DNA of 15,820 bases, taken from positions 1-15,820 of the forward strand of contig JAFZFL010000027.1 of the NCBI GenBank assembly GCA_017555925.1, given 5' to 3'. A program made the position numbers and the translations under genes. Below the pieces are notes generated by a model. That model was not told the origin of the DNA. It searched no databases and was given only the letters and a program-made list of their open reading frames with translations. Within the stretch, counting starts at the first letter, position 1, and each line of letters starts with the position of its first letter. Positions 13,373-15,820 of this stretch are shown here, in pieces. This DNA comes from Bacteroidales bacterium (GTDB taxonomy: Bacteria > Bacteroidota > Bacteroidia > Bacteroidales > UBA932).

Positions 13373-15820
13373 ATGGTATCATTTTCAGGTTTTTTGAAGA
13401 AGATGTTCGGCTCTAAGGCAGACAGGGATTTGAAGGAGATCCAACCTGTTCTGTCAAAAATATTGGAGGCGTACAAGAGAATTGACATTTTGTCAGATGA
13501 TGAGTTGCGTGCCGAGACACTAAGAATAAAAGGAATAATTGCAGGAAGGATTGCAGATAATGAGGCTAAGAAAAAGGCTTTGAGAATGCAGCTTGATGGT
13601 GTGAGCATATCTGCAGATGAAAAGGAAAAACTTGCAACAGAGGTAGACAAACTTACCAAAAGGATAGATGAGCAGATTGAAGAGGTGTTGATGGAGGTTC
13701 TTCCTGATACATTTGCAATTGTCAAATCTACTGCGCGCAGATTCAAAGAGAATGCTGCCATTAGAGTAAAGGCTACAGATTTTGACCGTGATCTTGCTGC
13801 AACAAAGGATTTTGTGACAATTGACGGTGATTATGCCATCTGGAAAAACTCATGGATGGCTGGCGGTAATATGATTACCTGGGATATGGTTCATTACGAT
13901 GTTCAGCTTATTGGCGGTATTGTGCTGCATCAGGGAAAGATTGCTGAGATGGCAACTGGTGAGGGTAAGACATTGGTGGCTACCCTTCCTGTATTCTTGA
14001 ATGCATTGGCCGGAAAGGGAGTGCATGTGGTAACAGTGAATGATTATTTGTCAAAACGTGACTCCGAGTGGATGGGCCCGCTTTATCAGTTCCACGGTTT
14101 GAAAGTTGATTGTATTGACAAATACCAGCCAAGTTCTGAACAGCGCAAAGCTGCATATAGGGCAGATATTACATTTGGAACAAACAATGAGTTCGGTTTT
14201 GATTATTTGCGTGACAATATGGCTATTGAGGTGGATGAACTTGTGCAGAAGAAACACCATTATGCAATTGTGGATGAGGTAGACTCTGTGCTGATTGATG
14301 ATGCGCGTACACCGCTTATCATCTCAGGACCTGTTCCAAAGGGTGATGACCAGCAGTTCATGGAGTACAAACCTTATGTGGAGAGATTGTATAACCTTCA
14401 GAGAAGTGATGTCACCAGATTGTTGAATGAGGCGAAAAAACTTATAGCTGAAGGAAATAAAGAGGAGGGTGGCAAGATTCTTTTACGTGCATTCAAAGGT
14501 TTGCCAAGATATAATCCGTTAATCAAATATTTGAGTGAGCCTGGAATCAAACAGTTGCTTTTGAATACAGAGGCTCTCTATATGCAGGAGAACAGCAAGC
14601 ATATGCATCTGATAACAGATGATCTGTTCTTTGTAATTGATGAAAAACAGAAGTCGGTAGAACTTACAGATAAGGGTCATGAGACAATAGCAAAGAATGT
14701 TAGCGACAGTAAGTTCTTTATCTTGCCTGATGTTGGAGCTGAAATTTCCGAGTTGGAAAAAATGGAACTTGCTCCGGAGGAGAAACAGGCAAAGAAGGAT
14801 GAACTTCTTGCAGATTATGCACTTAAATCGGAGCGTGTGCATACAGTCAACCAGCTGTTGAAGGCATATACAATGTTCGAGAAGGATGTTGAGTATGTTA
14901 CAATGGATAACAAAATCAAAATTGTAGATGAGCAGACCGGCCGTATTCTTGAAGGAAGAAGATATTCCGACGGACTTCATCAGGCAATTGAGGCCAAAGA
15001 GAATGTAAAGGTTGAAGCTGCAACTCAAACATTTGCTACAATTACACTTCAGAACTATTTCAGAATGTACCACAAGTTGGCAGGTATGACAGGTACAGCC
15101 GAGACTGAGGCTGGGGAGTTCTGGTCAATCTACAAGCTGGATGTGGTTACAATTCCAACAAACCGTCCTGTTATAAGAAAAGATAATGATGATCTTATCT
15201 ATAAAACCAAAAAAGATAAGTATAATGCTGTAATAGAGAAGATTGTTGAACTCAGAGATGCAGGCAGACCTGTATTGGTGGGAACAACATCTGTTGAGAT
15301 TTCTGAGTTGTTGAGCAGAATGCTCAAACTTAGAGGTATCAAACATAATGTACTGAATGCAAAACAGCATGCAAGAGAGGCAGAGGTTGTTGCAGAAGCA
15401 GGACAAACAGGTGCAGTTACAATTGCAACCAATATGGCAGGTCGTGGTACCGACATCAAGCTTCCTGCAGCCGTTAAGGAGGCAGGTGGTTTGGCCATTA
15501 TAGGTACTGAGCGTCACGACAGCCGTCGTGTTGATCGCCAGTTGCGCGGACGTTCCGGACGTCAGGGTGATCCGGGATCTTCTGTCTTCTTTGTCTCATT
15601 GGAGGATGATCTTATGAGATTGTTCGGCTCTGACCGTCTTGCAAAAGTGGTTGACAGAATGGGTATGGAAGAGGGAGAAGTGCTTCAGCACTCAATGTTG
15701 TCAAATGCGATTGAACGCGCCCAGAAGAAGGTAGAGGAGAATAACTTTGGTATACGTAAGCGTCTTCTTGAATATGATGATGTAATGAACTCCCAGAGAG
15801 AGGTTATCTATACCAGAAGA
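13373..15820 (+). CDS. secA: Preprotein translocase ATPase SecA (3' end beyond window)
   Basis: The first 816 codons of SecA, the cytoplasmic/membrane-associated motor that drives secreted proteins through SecYEG; the frame is still open at the window edge. The start ATG is at 13373, 48 bases after the -7 element. Visible motifs: Walker A 'MATGEGKT' (193-200), Walker B '[14 protein letters not shown]' (D301, E302), the helicase motif '[10 protein letters not shown]' (685-694), and '[16 protein letters not shown]' (722-737). The sequence ends in '[12 protein letters not shown]', at the start of the helical scaffold/wing region, so the C-terminal part and any zinc-binding tail are not seen. Compared with the E. 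coli type it has extra charged helical segments at ~70-110 and around 350-410, as is usual in Bacteroidota, where SecA is near 1100 residues. The exported proteins in this window would depend on it. Confidence 0.98.
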   Translation, partial: MVSFSGFLKKMFGSKADRDLKEIQPVLSKILEAYKRIDILSDDELRAETLRIKGIIAGRIADNEAKKKALRMQLDGVSISADEKEKLATEVDKLTKRIDEQIEEVLMEVLPDTFAIVKSTARRFKENAAIRVKATDFDRDLAATKDFVTIDGDYAIWKNSWMAGGNMITWDMVHYDVQLIGGIVLHQGKIAEMATGEGKTLVATLPVFLNALAGKGVHVVTVNDYLSKRDSEWMGPLYQFHGLKVDCIDKYQPSSEQRKAAYRADITFGTNNEFGFDYLRDNMAIEVDELVQKKHHYAIVDEVDSVLIDDARTPLIISGPVPKGDDQQFMEYKPYVERLYNLQRSDVTRLLNEAKKLIAEGNKEEGGKILLRAFKGLPRYNPLIKYLSEPGIKQLLLNTEALYMQENSKHMHLITDDLFFVIDEKQKSVELTDKGHETIAKNVSDSKFFILPDVGAEISELEKMELAPEEKQAKKDELLADYALKSERVHTVNQLLKAYTMFEKDVEYVTMDNKIKIVDEQTGRILEGRRYSDGLHQAIEAKENVKVEAATQTFATITLQNYFRMYHKLAGMTGTAETEAGEFWSIYKLDVVTIPTNRPVIRKDNDDLIYKTKKDKYNAVIEKIVELRDAGRPVLVGTTSVEISELLSRMLKLRGIKHNVLNAKQHAREAEVVAEAGQTGAVTIATNMAGRGTDIKLPAAVKEAGGLAIIGTERHDSRRVDRQLRGRSGRQGDPGSSVFFVSLEDDLMRLFGSDRLAKVVDRMGMEEGEVLQHSMLSNAIERAQKKVEENNFGIRKRLLEYDDVMNSQREVIYTRR

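Noticed and set aside
14519..15517. Long minus-strand frames opposite secA
   Set aside because: They are cysteine/leucine-rich shadows of SecA codons and resemble no known protein.
1..15820. CRISPR array, tRNA/rRNA genes, insertion sequences, prophage or defence genes
   Set aside because: No regularly spaced direct repeats, no cloverleaf-like sequences, and no transposase, integrase or nuclease motifs were seen on either strand.

Overview
The window is A+T-rich bacterial DNA from the phylum Bacteroidota, most likely order Bacteroidales. The evidence is BACON domains, TAnnTTTG-type promoter -7 elements in front of most transcription units, start codons without Shine-Dalgarno sequences, a SecA with extra segments in its nucleotide-binding and PPXD regions, and protein families typical of gut Bacteroidales (DUF5009 acyltransferase, CE2-type SGNH esterase, MetallophosN/C phosphoesterase, DUF4434, DUF1573, lipoprotein M16 peptidase). 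No tRNA, rRNA, CRISPR array, insertion sequence or phage gene is visible, and no gene-free stretch exceeds about 130 bases.

Layout. (1) 1-1539: 3' part of a secreted BACON-repeat protein with a cysteine-rich C-terminal region, followed by a clear intrinsic terminator. (2) 1603-8887: a promoter and four closely packed plus-strand genes: a multi-pass DUF5009/HGSNAT-like acyltransferase, a secreted CE2/SGNH esterase, a secreted calcineurin-like phosphoesterase, and a 1077-residue predicted lipoprotein joining an FAD-dependent oxidoreductase to a DUF4434 glycosidase-like barrel. The last two genes overlap by 11 bases. (3) 8904-10001, minus strand: a DUF1573 protein, convergent with the operon; a hairpin covers both stop codons. 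(4) 10072-12987: a lipoprotein M16 zinc peptidase, divergent from the DUF1573 gene across a 70-base shared promoter region. (5) 13073-13240: an 8-cysteine 2[4Fe-4S] ferredoxin with its own promoter and a strong terminator. (6) 13373 to the window end: the first 816 codons of secA.

How the genes may work together. The right side (M16, ferredoxin, secA) is core or housekeeping. The most interesting part is the four-gene operon. It puts a transmembrane acyl transferase, an O-acetyl esterase-type hydrolase, a metallophosphoesterase and an oxidoreductase/glycosidase-like fusion into one unit; three of the four products carry export signals and the first is an integral membrane protein. I infer a pathway that handles decorated (acetylated, perhaps phosphorylated) glycans at the envelope. 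The substrate cannot be read from the sequence, and no susC/susD pair or dedicated regulator is visible. I cannot claim an established new system; the fusion protein and the gene combination are the best leads.
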